In this document: positions 52,896 to 62,287 of the stretch, piece after piece
Layout: every line of letters starts with the position of its first letter
How positions within the stretch are numbered: the first letter of the stretch is position 1
NCBI RefSeq assembly: GCF_003259615.1
Contig: NZ_QLLR01000001.1
Span: forward strand, 546,782 to 610,781
Origin: Pedobacter cryoconitis
Lineage (GTDB): Bacteria; Bacteroidota; Bacteroidia; Sphingobacteriales; Sphingobacteriaceae
DNA: 64,000 bases
Direction: 5' to 3'
The notes under the pieces: generated by a model
Database searches by the model: none
What the model was told of the DNA's origin: nothing
What the model saw: the letters and a program-made list of their open reading frames with translations, nothing else
Position numbers and translations under genes: made by a program

Positions 52896-53987
52896 CTAAA
52901 TCAGCTGATAAATCTTTCCGGGAAGAGAAATCAGGACACCTTTTAACTCTAAATTCAGCAAATGCAACGCAAGCTTACCCTGTTGAATATCAGCTTTTAG
53001 CCCAAGTTCATCTATGCTGTGCGGAGCTGTTTTAAGCAGGTTAATCAGCACATGTTCTATACCCGAAAGTCCGGAGGGCAAAGTCCCTTGTTTTACAGGG
53101 CTTACGGTTTCAGCAGCTTCCCAGCCCATATAATAAACCAGATCTTTGGCTTCATTGATCATTCCTGCCCGGTTTGTTTTAATCAGAAAATTACAGCCCT
53201 GACTATATTCATCAGTTGTGCGGCCAGGAAAAGCGTAAACCTCTCTGTGATAAGAATTCGCAATTCCGGCAGTAATTAATGCGCCTCCTTTAATTGCAGC
53301 CTCAATGACTACGACCACATCGGCCAGTCCGGCAATAATCCGGTTGCGTTTTGGAAAGTTTCCCTTTTCAGGAGTAGCAAGCAGTGGAAAATCAGAAAGC
53401 AGACCGCCCTGTTCAAGCATGTGTTGTGCCGTTTGATGATGGTCAGCCGGATAAATACAAGCCAGTCCGTGCCCTAATACGCCCACCGTTGGAATGCCAT
53501 AGGATAAACTTTGCTGGTGTGCCGCAACATCAATTCCATAAGCCAGCCCACTCACCACCAGTACATCATAATGTTGTAATAAAGCAACCAGCTGCTGACA
53601 GAGCATTTTCCCGTAAGGTGTGGCTTTTCTGGAACCTACAATACTAACTATCCTCGGATGATTCAGGTCTGCCACACCTTTATAATATAACAGCACCGGA
53701 GCATCCGCGCATTCCTTTAGCCGCCGGGGATAACTTTCATCCGTATAAAAAAGGATCTTAACCTGGTGGCGCTGTAACAACTCTAGTTGCTCCGCAGCAA
53801 GTTCAAGCGCATTGGTCTGAAGAATACCGGTAATTTTGGAAAGACTTAAACCCTCCACCTCCGTTAATTGTGTCCTGCTGGCAGCAAAAATAGCTTCAGG
53901 GCTTCCAAAATGGGACAGTAAATGTTTAGCAGTTACCGGCCCCACATTTTTGAGCAGGGTCAGCGCGATTTGATGGATTAAACTCAT
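52896..53987 (-). CDS. dprA: DNA-processing protein DprA
   Basis: A 363-aa DprA: an N-terminal helix-hairpin region (1-60, ALTLLKNVGPVTAKHLLSHF), the Rossmann core with SIVGSRKATPYG, VSGLAYGIDVAAHQ, GVLGHGLACIYPADH and FPKRNRIIAGLADVVVV, and a C-terminal DprA winged helix (about 300-363). It loads RecA onto incoming single-stranded DNA during transformation and is also present in non-competent species. It is downstream of rsmG with a 51-bp gap holding a hairpin that includes part of its start codon. Confidence 0.93.
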   Translation of the reverse strand: MSLIHQIALTLLKNVGPVTAKHLLSHFGSPEAIFAASRTQLTEVEGLSLSKITGILQTNALELAAEQLELLQRHQVKILFYTDESYPRRLKECADAPVLLYYKGVADLNHPRIVSIVGSRKATPYGKMLCQQLVALLQHYDVLVVSGLAYGIDVAAHQQSLSYGIPTVGVLGHGLACIYPADHHQTAQHMLEQGGLLSDFPLLATPEKGNFPKRNRIIAGLADVVVVIEAAIKGGALITAGIANSYHREVYAFPGRTTDEYSQGCNFLIKTNRAGMINEAKDLVYYMGWEAAETVSPVKQGTLPSGLSGIEHVLINLLKTAPHSIDELGLKADIQQGKLALHLLNLELKGVLISLPGKIYQLI

Positions 53988-54011
53988 GGGCTAAATTAAT
54001 ACTTAGCCCAT
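53986..54011 (-). promoter_or_regulatory. hairpin covering the dprA start codon
   Basis: In the mRNA, AUGGGCUAA pairs with UUAGCCCAU (9 bp) around an 8-nt loop; the last two bases are the AU of the dprA AUG. It may reduce translation or be a weak terminator after rsmG (no T run). Confidence 0.55.
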
Positions 54012-54038
54012 TGATACTGGTAATTTATTATCCCCTAA

Positions 54039-54671
54039 TTAACAAGGGATATAAACCACGAATTTAGTTTCGAAAAACTCTTCCTCAAAATAAGCAGCTA
54101 AAGGATATAGTTCAGCTTTTAACCTTGATTCTTTAATTTCTTCTTCCAATTCTCCCCCTTTTAAATACAAAATACCGTTGGCAATTGCATTTTTAGAGTT
54201 TTTATTGAATTTATCTTTGATCCACGGGTAAAAATCTATCAGACGCGTAACCGCACGGGAAACCACGAAATCGTATTTATCATCCACCTGCTCTGCTCTT
54301 AAATGCGATGCTTTCACATTCTTCAAGCCCAGTGCAGCGGCAACTTCAGTTACAACTTTGATCTTTTTACCGATAGAATCTACCAGGTGAAATTCTGTTT
54401 CAGGAAATAGTATAGCTAAAGGAATACCTGGAAAACCGCCACCAGTACCTACATCAAGGACTTTCTCCCCCGGTTTGAATGTACAGAATTTAGCAATTCC
54501 TAAAGAATGCAGAATATGACGTTCATATAATTCTTCAATATCCTTCCTGGAGATCACATTGATCTGCGCATTCCAGAAACTATATAAATCAAATAACTGA
54601 TCAAACTTTGAGATCTGATCTGCACTGAGATCTTTAAAATACTTTTGTACGAGGGTTGAAGTTATTTCCAC
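54039..54671 (-). CDS. rsmG: 16S rRNA (guanine(527)-N(7))-methyltransferase
   Basis: A 210-aa methyltransferase: VLDVGTGGGFPGIPLAI (SAM motif I), HLVDSIGKKIKVV, and VVSRAVTRL, all diagnostic of RsmG (GidB). It methylates G527 of 16S rRNA; loss gives low-level streptomycin resistance in other bacteria. The N-terminal helix (KFDQLFDLYSFWNAQINVIS) fits. It overlaps the GT2 gene by 10 bases upstream and leads into dprA. Confidence 0.94.
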   Translation of the reverse strand: MEITSTLVQKYFKDLSADQISKFDQLFDLYSFWNAQINVISRKDIEELYERHILHSLGIAKFCTFKPGEKVLDVGTGGGFPGIPLAILFPETEFHLVDSIGKKIKVVTEVAAALGLKNVKASHLRAEQVDDKYDFVVSRAVTRLIDFYPWIKDKFNKNSKNAIANGILYLKGGELEEEIKESRLKAELYPLAAYFEEEFFETKFVVYIPC

Positions 54672-55876
54672 TTTACTTTTTTAACAAATATAGACAGAAT
54701 GCCATTAAACACCAGAAAAATGAACAGCAGAATATCCAAAATAGGAAACCACCACCTTAAATCAGGGTAATTCAAGCGTTTGAGCAAACGGGGATAAATA
54801 AAACTTCTAATGATCAGGCTCAGTGCAAAAACACCGCCGGCCAGGTAATTAGCAGGTTTAAAAAACATTAATACGATGAACAGCGCATAAAACAAAAACT
54901 GAAATATGATCTGTACGGATAAAATAAATTTATGTTTGGCCTTATAGAATTTACCGGCACCAAAATGTCTTTTCTTCTGTCTGAGGTAACCCGAGAAGCT
55001 CGTATTCGGCGCAGACCAGACATGGGTAAGCCGATTTAACCGGATCTCGGTATTATGGCGTGTAGCGTGTGCATTCACAAATAAATCATCATCCCCCGAT
55101 GGGATGTGCATATGTGCGGCAAAACCTTTATTCTTAAAAAACAGAGACTTTTTATAAGCCATATTCCTGCCCACACCCATATAAGGCATACCTTGAATAG
55201 CAAAAGCAAGATAGTTGACAGCGGTAAAAAAGGTTTCAAAACGAATCAGGCTGTTCAATAAACCACGTTTACGAATATATGGGGAATAACCCAGTACAAT
55301 CGCAGTCTCATCATTTTCAGGCTGCTGCATTCCTGATAACCAGTTCTCTGAAGCAGGCACGCAATCTGCATCGGTAAAGACCAGCCATTCATTCGAAGCT
55401 GCCTTGATCCCCATAGTCACAGCGAATTTTTTACCAGCAATGAACTTTTCTCCTTCAGCAACCGTTACTACTTTAAGGTTTTTATATTGTGCAACGAAAC
55501 CTTTCAGTACTTCCCGGGTTTGGTCCCAGGAACGATCGTTCACGACAATAACCTCAAAATCAGGGTAGTTCTGTTGTAAAACTGCAGGTAAATACTGCGT
55601 CAGGTTTTCCGCCTCGTTACGTGCGCAAATAATTACACTCAATGGCTTAGAAGCCTGTGCTGGCAGCTCTTCTACTTTAATCAAGGCCAGTTTTAAATGT
55701 ATAAATAAACTAAAATACAGCTGAACGGCAAAACAAAAAACGAGGGCACCCAGCAGGCAACTCTCTAGTAAGGTTAATTCCACAATGGTTTTTTTGACAA
55801 GCGTCAAATTTCTGATTTTTAATCTGTAATGCAGCCATATATTGATAAAAAAATCGAGAACCGGGTGTTTTTTCAT
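54662..55876 (-). CDS. membrane-bound GT2 family glycosyltransferase
   Basis: A GT2 (GT-A fold) enzyme with an N-terminal membrane helix (LLGALVFCFAVQLYFSLFIHL), nucleotide-sugar motifs (SVIICARNEAENL, VIVVNDRSWDQT, VFTDADCVPA), a QKRHFGAGKF acceptor-region motif, and two C-terminal helices (about 320-400), typical of membrane-linked sugar transferases. The start is uncertain: ATG at 55876 (404 aa) or a GTG at 55783 (373 aa) closer to the first helix; the tgt promoter at 55876-55883 favours the latter. The last 10 bases overlap rsmG. Confidence 0.8.
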   Translation of the reverse strand: MKKHPVLDFFINIWLHYRLKIRNLTLVKKTIVELTLLESCLLGALVFCFAVQLYFSLFIHLKLALIKVEELPAQASKPLSVIICARNEAENLTQYLPAVLQQNYPDFEVIVVNDRSWDQTREVLKGFVAQYKNLKVVTVAEGEKFIAGKKFAVTMGIKAASNEWLVFTDADCVPASENWLSGMQQPENDETAIVLGYSPYIRKRGLLNSLIRFETFFTAVNYLAFAIQGMPYMGVGRNMAYKKSLFFKNKGFAAHMHIPSGDDDLFVNAHATRHNTEIRLNRLTHVWSAPNTSFSGYLRQKKRHFGAGKFYKAKHKFILSVQIIFQFLFYALFIVLMFFKPANYLAGGVFALSLIIRSFIYPRLLKRLNYPDLRWWFPILDILLFIFLVFNGILSIFVKKVKWK

Positions 55877-55883
55877 ACTTTTG
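55876..55883 (+). promoter_or_regulatory. -7 promoter element of tgt
   Basis: TACTTTTG, an exact TAnnTTTG match 30 bp before the tgt ATG; it sits over the longest reading of the divergent GT2 start. Confidence 0.6.
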
Positions 55884-55912
55884 CCGAGATTTTTTGAAGC
55901 GTACACACATTT

Positions 55913-57043
55913 ATGAAATTTACCTTACAGGCAAACGACCCTCAGTCAAAAGCAAGGGCAGGAACAGTTACTACTGCTCACGGAGACATCCAAACACCGA
56001 TTTTTATGCCCGTGGGCACTGCAGGAACGGTGAAAGCTGTTCATCAGCGCGAGCTTAAAAATGATATTGATGCACAGATCATTCTTGGAAATACTTATCA
56101 TTTATACTTGCGACCAGGACTTGACGTGCTGGAAGGTGCGGGTGGATTGCATAAATTTATAGGTTGGGACCGCCCTATTTTAACAGATAGCGGAGGCTAC
56201 CAGGTCTACTCTTTGAGTAAAGTAAACAAGATCAAGGAAGAAGGCGTAACTTTCCGTTCACATATTGACGGTTCAAAACATCTTTTCACTCCTGAATATG
56301 CAATGGATATTCAACGGACTATCGGTGCCGATATTATTATGGCATTTGATGAATGTACGCCTTATCCATGTGATTATAAATATGCAGCGAATTCGATCAA
56401 CATGACTCACCGCTGGTTAAAGCGCTGCTGTACACGTTTTGATACGACTGAGCCTAAATATGGTTTCGATCAGACCCTGTTCCCTATCGTTCAAGGTTCT
56501 GTTTACAAAGACCTGAGAAAGAAATCAGCAGAATTTATTGCCTCAATGGGGCGTGAAGGAAATGCAATTGGCGGTCTTTCAGTAGGAGAACCAGCAGAAG
56601 AAATGTATGGCATGACCGAAGTAGTCTGCGATATTTTACCAGCTGATAAACCTCGTTATTTAATGGGTGTGGGTACACCGATCAATATTTTAGAGAATAT
56701 AGCGTTAGGAGTAGATATGTTCGACTGCGTAATGCCGACCAGAAATGCGAGAAACGGGATGCTTTTCACCAGAAACGGGATTATTAACATTGGCAACAAA
56801 AAATGGGCTGATGATTTTTCTCCTATCGATGCAGAAAGTGATTTATACGCTGACCAGGTTTATTCAAAAGCATACCTGAGACACTTAATGCACTCGAAAG
56901 AAATGTTAGGTGCACAGATTGCGACTTTGCATAATCTTCACTTCTACCTGTGGTTAGTTAAAGAAGCCAGAGAGAAAATCATCAGTGGCGAGTTTTACGC
57001 CTGGAAGAACAAAATGGTGACTATATTAGGGAATAAATTATAA
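55913..57043 (+). CDS. tgt: queuine/preQ1 tRNA-ribosyltransferase (zinc-ligand Cys missing)
   Basis: A 376-aa TIM-barrel enzyme that swaps guanine for preQ1 at position 34 of tRNAs with GUN anticodons. Nucleophile Asp271 is in GVDMFDCVMPTRNARNG, general Asp92 in TDSGGYQ, and substrate loop GGLSVGEP is present. The zinc site of E. coli Tgt (ECDCYTC) is here ESDLYAD (308-314): all three Cys are replaced, while His340 (TLHNL) remains. It begins an operon with lptF/G and an EamA gene. Confidence 0.93.
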   Translation: MKFTLQANDPQSKARAGTVTTAHGDIQTPIFMPVGTAGTVKAVHQRELKNDIDAQIILGNTYHLYLRPGLDVLEGAGGLHKFIGWDRPILTDSGGYQVYSLSKVNKIKEEGVTFRSHIDGSKHLFTPEYAMDIQRTIGADIIMAFDECTPYPCDYKYAANSINMTHRWLKRCCTRFDTTEPKYGFDQTLFPIVQGSVYKDLRKKSAEFIASMGREGNAIGGLSVGEPAEEMYGMTEVVCDILPADKPRYLMGVGTPINILENIALGVDMFDCVMPTRNARNGMLFTRNGIINIGNKKWADDFSPIDAESDLYADQVYSKAYLRHLMHSKEMLGAQIATLHNLHFYLWLVKEAREKIISGEFYAWKNKMVTILGNKL

Positions 57044-58147
57044 ATGAATATCCTCAAAGGCAGATTTAAAATTATTGACCGTTATATTATTGGGAAATAC
57101 CTGGGTACATTTATTTATACCCTGAGTATTTTCGTGGTCATTATTGTAATTTTTGATTTATCAGAAAAGATGGACGACTTCTTAAGAAGTAAGTTGTCTG
57201 CCTGGCAGGTTCTTTCCCAATATTACGCGGGTTCTATTCCGTTTTACGTGAATATGCTTTCACCGCTGATCAATTTCATTGCGGTAATTTTCTTTACCGC
57301 AAAGATGGCCGATCAGACTGAGATTGTCCCGATTTTAAGCGGGGGAGTAAGTTTCAACCGTTTTCTGCTACCCTATTTTATTTCTGCATTTATCATATTT
57401 GCAGCTAATCTGGGCTCAAATCTGTACGTTCTCCCCTACACCAACCAGCTCAAAAATACGTTCGAAAACACGTATGTGAAAAAGAACGACCCCACCAGCA
57501 AGCTCCAGATTCACATGAAATTAGATGATAATACTTACATCTATATGGAGAGTTTTGAGAATAAAACCAAAACCGGATACCGCTTTATGCTGGATAATTT
57601 TAAAGGTGATGTACTGACCAAAAAGGTGATTGCAGATCAGATTAAATGGGATTCGCTAAAACACAGCTGGAAACTAACCAACTATTCCATCAGAACGATC
57701 AACGGGCTGAAAGAAAATATGTTTAAAAGCATTGATAAGCCTAAAGATACTATTCTGGATATGCGCCCGGATGATTTCTCTGCTTATGATAACATTTATG
57801 AAATATTAACCAATAAGGAACTTTCTGATAAGATCAAGAAGGAAAAAACAAGAGGTACAGGGATAGAGAACGATTTGCTGTTCGAACAGTATAAACGCTG
57901 GCTGCAACCTTTATCTGCGTTTGTATTAACCCTGATCGGAGTCGCCCTTTCTTCCCGTAAGGTTAGAGGCGGGGTTGGACTGCCACTGGGAATCGGGATT
58001 ATTCTGAGTTTCCTTTATATCGTGATGAACCAGTTTGCGAAGATGTTCTCGCTGAAAGGCGGAATTCCTCCCCTGCTGGCTGTATTGATCCCCACTATAT
58101 TTTTCGGATTACTGGGTCTTTACCTGTTAAAAAAAGCACCTAAATAA
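57044..58147 (+). CDS. LptF/LptG family permease
   Basis: A 367-aa YjgP/YjgQ-family protein: N-terminal helices (YIIGKYLGTFIYTLSIFVVIIVIF; LSPLINFIAVIFFTAKMADQTEIVPIL), a periplasmic jellyroll (about 125-270), and three C-terminal helices (LSAFVLTLIGVALSSRKVRGG). It moves LPS from the inner membrane to the periplasmic bridge with LptB2C; whether this is F or G cannot be told. It follows tgt directly (no gap) and its stop overlaps the EamA start (TAATG). Confidence 0.9.
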   Translation: MNILKGRFKIIDRYIIGKYLGTFIYTLSIFVVIIVIFDLSEKMDDFLRSKLSAWQVLSQYYAGSIPFYVNMLSPLINFIAVIFFTAKMADQTEIVPILSGGVSFNRFLLPYFISAFIIFAANLGSNLYVLPYTNQLKNTFENTYVKKNDPTSKLQIHMKLDDNTYIYMESFENKTKTGYRFMLDNFKGDVLTKKVIADQIKWDSLKHSWKLTNYSIRTINGLKENMFKSIDKPKDTILDMRPDDFSAYDNIYEILTNKELSDKIKKEKTRGTGIENDLLFEQYKRWLQPLSAFVLTLIGVALSSRKVRGGVGLPLGIGIILSFLYIVMNQFAKMFSLKGGIPPLLAVLIPTIFFGLLGLYLLKKAPK

Positions 58148-59040
58148 TGAAACCGCTCTCTCCTTCGGAAATCAACAGAAACCTGCTGATCCTTCATGCT
58201 ACTGTCTTTATCTGGGGATTTACCGGAATTCTGGGTGCACTGATTTCGGTGGGCTCAGTAGAAATGGTCTGGTACCGGGTTTTAATTGCGAGTATCACTT
58301 TGCTGATTTATTTTAAAGCTACAAAATTCAGTATCAGGGTAACCAAAAAGGAATTTCTGCAATTCTTCTTTACAGGTAGTATTGTGGCCCTTCACTGGAT
58401 TCTTTTCTTTCAGGCCATCAAAGTATCAACAGTATCAGTAACGCTGGTCTGCCTCTCCTCTTTCACGCTGTTTACTGCTATCCTTGAACCTATCATTAAA
58501 AAGACCGCTGTTCAGATCAGTGATATATTTATAGGAATAGTAATCATTTTTGGAATTTATCTGATCTTTCATTTTGAATCCAATTATACAGCTGGTATCA
58601 TTTTCGGTCTTTCCGCTGCAGTAGCGTCGAGTTTATTCTCTATTATCAATTCTAATTTTGCACAAAAAAGCGATGCCAAAGTGATTAGCTTTTATGAGCT
58701 TTCAGGTGCTTTTTTCTGGATTACCATTTACCGCTTATTTGACCATAGCCTGCTCAATGAAAGCTTCAATCTGAGTGTATCAGACTGGATTTATTTAATG
58801 ATATTAGGAACAGTCTGTACTGCGCTTGCTTACATTGCAGGTGTTTCTGTGATGCGCACACTTTCAGCTTTCCGCGTTGCCCTGATCAGTAATCTGGAGC
58901 CCGTTTACGGAATCATTTTGGCCTTCCTTTTCTTTGGCCACAAAGAAACGATGTCCGTTGGATTCTATATGGGTTCTGCATTAATTTTAGGCGCTGTATT
59001 TCTCTATCCTATCTATAAGAAACGCCAGAGCAAAAGCTAA
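58147..59040 (+). CDS. EamA/DMT family transporter
   Basis: A 297-aa ten-helix membrane protein with two EamA repeats: FIWGFTGILGALISVGSVEM and, in the second half, GIIFGLSAAVASSLFSIINSN; the final NLEPVYGIILAFLFFGHKE is the family signature of RhaT/EamA-type transporters. Substrate unknown. It starts inside the lptF/G stop (TAATG), so it is translationally coupled to it. Confidence 0.88.
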   Translation: MKPLSPSEINRNLLILHATVFIWGFTGILGALISVGSVEMVWYRVLIASITLLIYFKATKFSIRVTKKEFLQFFFTGSIVALHWILFFQAIKVSTVSVTLVCLSSFTLFTAILEPIIKKTAVQISDIFIGIVIIFGIYLIFHFESNYTAGIIFGLSAAVASSLFSIINSNFAQKSDAKVISFYELSGAFFWITIYRLFDHSLLNESFNLSVSDWIYLMILGTVCTALAYIAGVSVMRTLSAFRVALISNLEPVYGIILAFLFFGHKETMSVGFYMGSALILGAVFLYPIYKKRQSKS

Positions 59041-59176
59041 TTACCTTCCCGGATAACCAGAACCTCCATTTAAATTTAGCTGATAAATTTGTTTACAAAT
59101 TGTGCGGAATAACTGTATATTGAGCACAAAGAACAAGGACCACTCAAAAAAATAATTCTTTTAGTACAATAAAATA

Positions 59177-61987
59177 ATGCACTATAAAATAAAGAATAAC
59201 AAACTTCTAATCACCGCCTTAATACTCATAATTTCATTTTCTGTCACAGATAAAGCGACTGCCCAGATTTTTGGAGGAGAACAGAACCCGTTTAGTGTAA
59301 ACTGGAGACAAATTAACACCTCAGGCTTCCAGATCATTTATCCTGTAGAAATGGAAACCGAAGCACAGCGGATGGCCAATAATATCCGTTACATCTTTCC
59401 TAAAGTAGGCCGGAGTCTGAATGTCAGAAAAACTACGATTCCGATTGTATTTCAAAATCAGGGAGTAATTGCGAATGGCTTCGTTCAGCTTGGCCCTAAA
59501 AAATCGGAATTCAACACCACACCACCTCAACAATTTGATAGTCAGGACTGGCTGAATAACCTCGCCGTCCACGAATTACGCCACGCAGCCCAGTTTGATA
59601 AACTGACCAGTGGCAGGCCTTATCCATTCCCCGAAGAAGTATACTTTGCATGGATGGGTGTAAGTATCCCCCTGTGGTTCTTTGAAGGGGATGCAGTATC
59701 CAATGAAACTTCCCTCACAAATGTAGGCCGCGGCAGACAGCCCAACTGGATTATGCCTTACCGGACTTCGTTATTGCAAGGAAAAGATCTTTCTTACAGC
59801 AAGGCAAATTTCGGCTCTCAAAAAGATGTAACCCCGGGTTATTATCAGCTCGGTTACCTGATGGCTTCCGAAATCAGGCAAGCTGCCGGAAAATTTGTAT
59901 TCGACAGTGTATTAACTGATATTAAAGATCGCCCGGTACGTATATACCCATTTGCCAAAAGTCTTAAAAAATACAGTGGTAAAAATGGGAAGCAATGGTA
60001 CGAATATACTTCAGCAAAAGTCAAAGCAGACTGGGAAAAACAAGCGCAGCTTAGCCCCGCTAAAGATTACCCGGTATTGAATCAGGAGGCGAAATATGCG
60101 ACAGACTATTCTCTTCCTGTAAGAATGCCTGACGGAAAAATCCTGGCATTGAAGCAAAGTAAAGCCATGGCAGCAGCTTTAGTACTGATAGATCAAGATA
60201 AAAAAGAGCACAGGGTACAAGGAATAGGCCAGCAAGAACAGCCCTGGTTCAGTTATGCGAATGATTTGATCATTTGGGATGAAGTCAGACTCGACCCGAG
60301 ATTTCAACAAAGGAGTTACAGCGTAATCTGTACTTATAACCTGAACACAAAAAAACTAAATAAGTTAAGTTCTAAATCAAGGATCTTCTCCCCTGCACTT
60401 TCTGCCGATGGTTCCAGGATTGCAGCCGTACAAATTGACCTGAGCAATAAGGTTCAGTTAATCATTATGGATGCTGCAAACGGCAAAATTATCCGGACAT
60501 TTCCAAATCCTGAAAACCTGTTAATACAAACCCCCGCTTTCAATAACGACGGCTCTGTAATTACTTATATCAGCGTAAAAGAGGCCGGTAAAGCACTGTG
60601 GACAGTAGACAGCAATGGTAAAACTACTAAACTGATCAGTGAAACCCCGCAGCAATTAAGCAGGCCGGTATTCATAGGATCAGACATTGCATTTAATGCG
60701 CATTATAACGGAATCAACAATATTTACAGCATCAATGTCCGTACTAAAAATATAAGTGCACTAAGCGCTTCTAAATATGGTGCTTTCAATCCTTCGGTCA
60801 TTAAAGGAACAGACAGCATCTTATTTAATAACTATAACCTGTTTGGCTATGAAATTGCGCAAACAAAAATCGAGAAGCAAAAACCGGGTAAAGACAATTT
60901 TGTTTTCTTTGGCGCGGCTGCCGAAAAACAAGAAAATACAGGTAATGTGTTTGATAACATTCCTGATAGCAGCTTTACCTCTGCACCTTATCATAAACTC
61001 GGTCACCTGATCAATGTGCACAGCTTAATTCCGGTGGTCGAAGATGAATACAAAGGAGGCTTGCAGTTCAGGTCAAATAATCTGCTGAATACTTTTGATG
61101 CTTATGCCGGCGTAAATTACCAGCGTGATCTTGGCCGTTTTGAATACAATGCGGGTGCAAGTTTCAAAAGTTTATACCCTATTTTCAACCTGACTTACAG
61201 CAACCGTCCGCGCAGAACTTTTTATGGCTCAGCTACAGGTACCAGGCAGGGAGACTGGAGAGAGAATTATGTCCGGCTTCAAGCAGTTGTTCCCATCAAC
61301 CTGAGCGCACAAAATCACAATTATAATTTTTCAGTGAATGCCGGGACCAGTTATACCCAAAGGTATGATACACAAAACCTACCTTCCAATTTTGTAACCG
61401 CAATCCGCTTTCCCTTAGAAACGGGTTTCACATTTACCCATACCACCAGAACTGCTGAAAGAGATATTGCACCAAAATGGGCACAAATTGTAAGGTTTTC
61501 TTATTATAGCCAGCCTTTCGATAAACAGTTAAGCGGAGACTTATTTGCAGTAGCAGGTTTTCTTTATTTCCCCGGACTGGCTAAAAACCATTCCTTCCTG
61601 GCTAACTTCAATTACCAGGAAGCTACCGGAATCCGGACTTATAACAACGACATCAATACCGTTTACGGTTACAACAATATCATGGCGAAAAGCAGGCTTA
61701 AAAACACTTTGCTTTTCAATTACCGCTTCCCCCTTTTCTATCCTGACGCAGAAATCGGGCCGCTGGCTTATATCAGAAATGTAAGAGGCGGGGTATTTTG
61801 CCATTATGAGAACCTGGGTACAGACAGCAATATGTCCCAGCCTAAAACTTATGGATTTGAACTACATGGCAATATGAATTTGCTGCGTTATCAGCCAAAT
61901 GTTGATTTAGGTACAAGATTTGTGTTTGTAAATAAGGAATATCATCATAATCCTATCTTTGAATTAATTGTTAACTATACCTTCTAA
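59177..61987 (+). CDS. peptidase MA-like/TolB-like propeller/outer-membrane barrel fusion
   Basis: A 936-aa secreted protein. Signal peptide ends near 30 (ATAQ). Domain 1 (about 40-290) resembles peptidase MA gluzincins: HELRH (132-136, HExxH form) and WFFEGDAVSNE (167-177) as the third-ligand block. Domain 2 (about 300-590) is a WD40/TolB-like propeller (SRIFSPALSADGSRIAAVQI, RPVFIGSDIAFNAHYNGINN). Domain 3 (about 630-936) looks like an outer-membrane barrel, ending FELIVNYTF. The combination is unusual. Function unknown; perhaps an outer-membrane metalloprotease or its inactive relative. Confidence 0.8.
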   Translation: MHYKIKNNKLLITALILIISFSVTDKATAQIFGGEQNPFSVNWRQINTSGFQIIYPVEMETEAQRMANNIRYIFPKVGRSLNVRKTTIPIVFQNQGVIANGFVQLGPKKSEFNTTPPQQFDSQDWLNNLAVHELRHAAQFDKLTSGRPYPFPEEVYFAWMGVSIPLWFFEGDAVSNETSLTNVGRGRQPNWIMPYRTSLLQGKDLSYSKANFGSQKDVTPGYYQLGYLMASEIRQAAGKFVFDSVLTDIKDRPVRIYPFAKSLKKYSGKNGKQWYEYTSAKVKADWEKQAQLSPAKDYPVLNQEAKYATDYSLPVRMPDGKILALKQSKAMAAALVLIDQDKKEHRVQGIGQQEQPWFSYANDLIIWDEVRLDPRFQQRSYSVICTYNLNTKKLNKLSSKSRIFSPALSADGSRIAAVQIDLSNKVQLIIMDAANGKIIRTFPNPENLLIQTPAFNNDGSVITYISVKEAGKALWTVDSNGKTTKLISETPQQLSRPVFIGSDIAFNAHYNGINNIYSINVRTKNISALSASKYGAFNPSVIKGTDSILFNNYNLFGYEIAQTKIEKQKPGKDNFVFFGAAAEKQENTGNVFDNIPDSSFTSAPYHKLGHLINVHSLIPVVEDEYKGGLQFRSNNLLNTFDAYAGVNYQRDLGRFEYNAGASFKSLYPIFNLTYSNRPRRTFYGSATGTRQGDWRENYVRLQAVVPINLSAQNHNYNFSVNAGTSYTQRYDTQNLPSNFVTAIRFPLETGFTFTHTTRTAERDIAPKWAQIVRFSYYSQPFDKQLSGDLFAVAGFLYFPGLAKNHSFLANFNYQEATGIRTYNNDINTVYGYNNIMAKSRLKNTLLFNYRFPLFYPDAEIGPLAYIRNVRGGVFCHYENLGTDSNMSQPKTYGFELHGNMNLLRYQPNVDLGTRFVFVNKEYHHNPIFELIVNYTF

Positions 61988-61993
61988 AAGCTC

Positions 61994-62281
61994 ATGCGTA
62001 CTAAAACCATCCTTATCATCATTATAACCGTATTAATCACCATTTTTCTGATGATGAATACAGACGCAGTACAATTCGACTTTATATTCGTTAAAAAGGA
62101 CATTTCTAAATTACTGGTGGTAGGGATATGCACTTTTGCAGGCTTTCTGCTGGGATATTGGGCAGGTCGTCCGAGAACTGTGATCAGTACTTATGATAGA
62201 AATGAAGATGAAATCCTTCCCGTTAATTCACCTCCTGTAAAAGGTACATTGAGCGATGAAGACAGAGATTATATCAGTTAA
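61994..62281 (+). CDS. LapA/DUF1049-like small membrane protein
   Basis: A 95-aa protein with two membrane helices (about 5-21 and 38-56) around a short VQFDFIFVKKDI loop, and a polar tail. This is the DUF1049/LapA pattern: first helix ends in MNTDAVQFDFIF, second helix FAGFLLGYWAGRP. LapA-type proteins support LPS assembly in E. coli; the Bacteroidota ones are not characterised. It starts 6 bp after the 936-aa gene. Confidence 0.75.
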   Translation: MRTKTILIIIITVLITIFLMMNTDAVQFDFIFVKKDISKLLVVGICTFAGFLLGYWAGRPRTVISTYDRNEDEILPVNSPPVKGTLSDEDRDYIS

Positions 62282-62287
62282 TACTTT

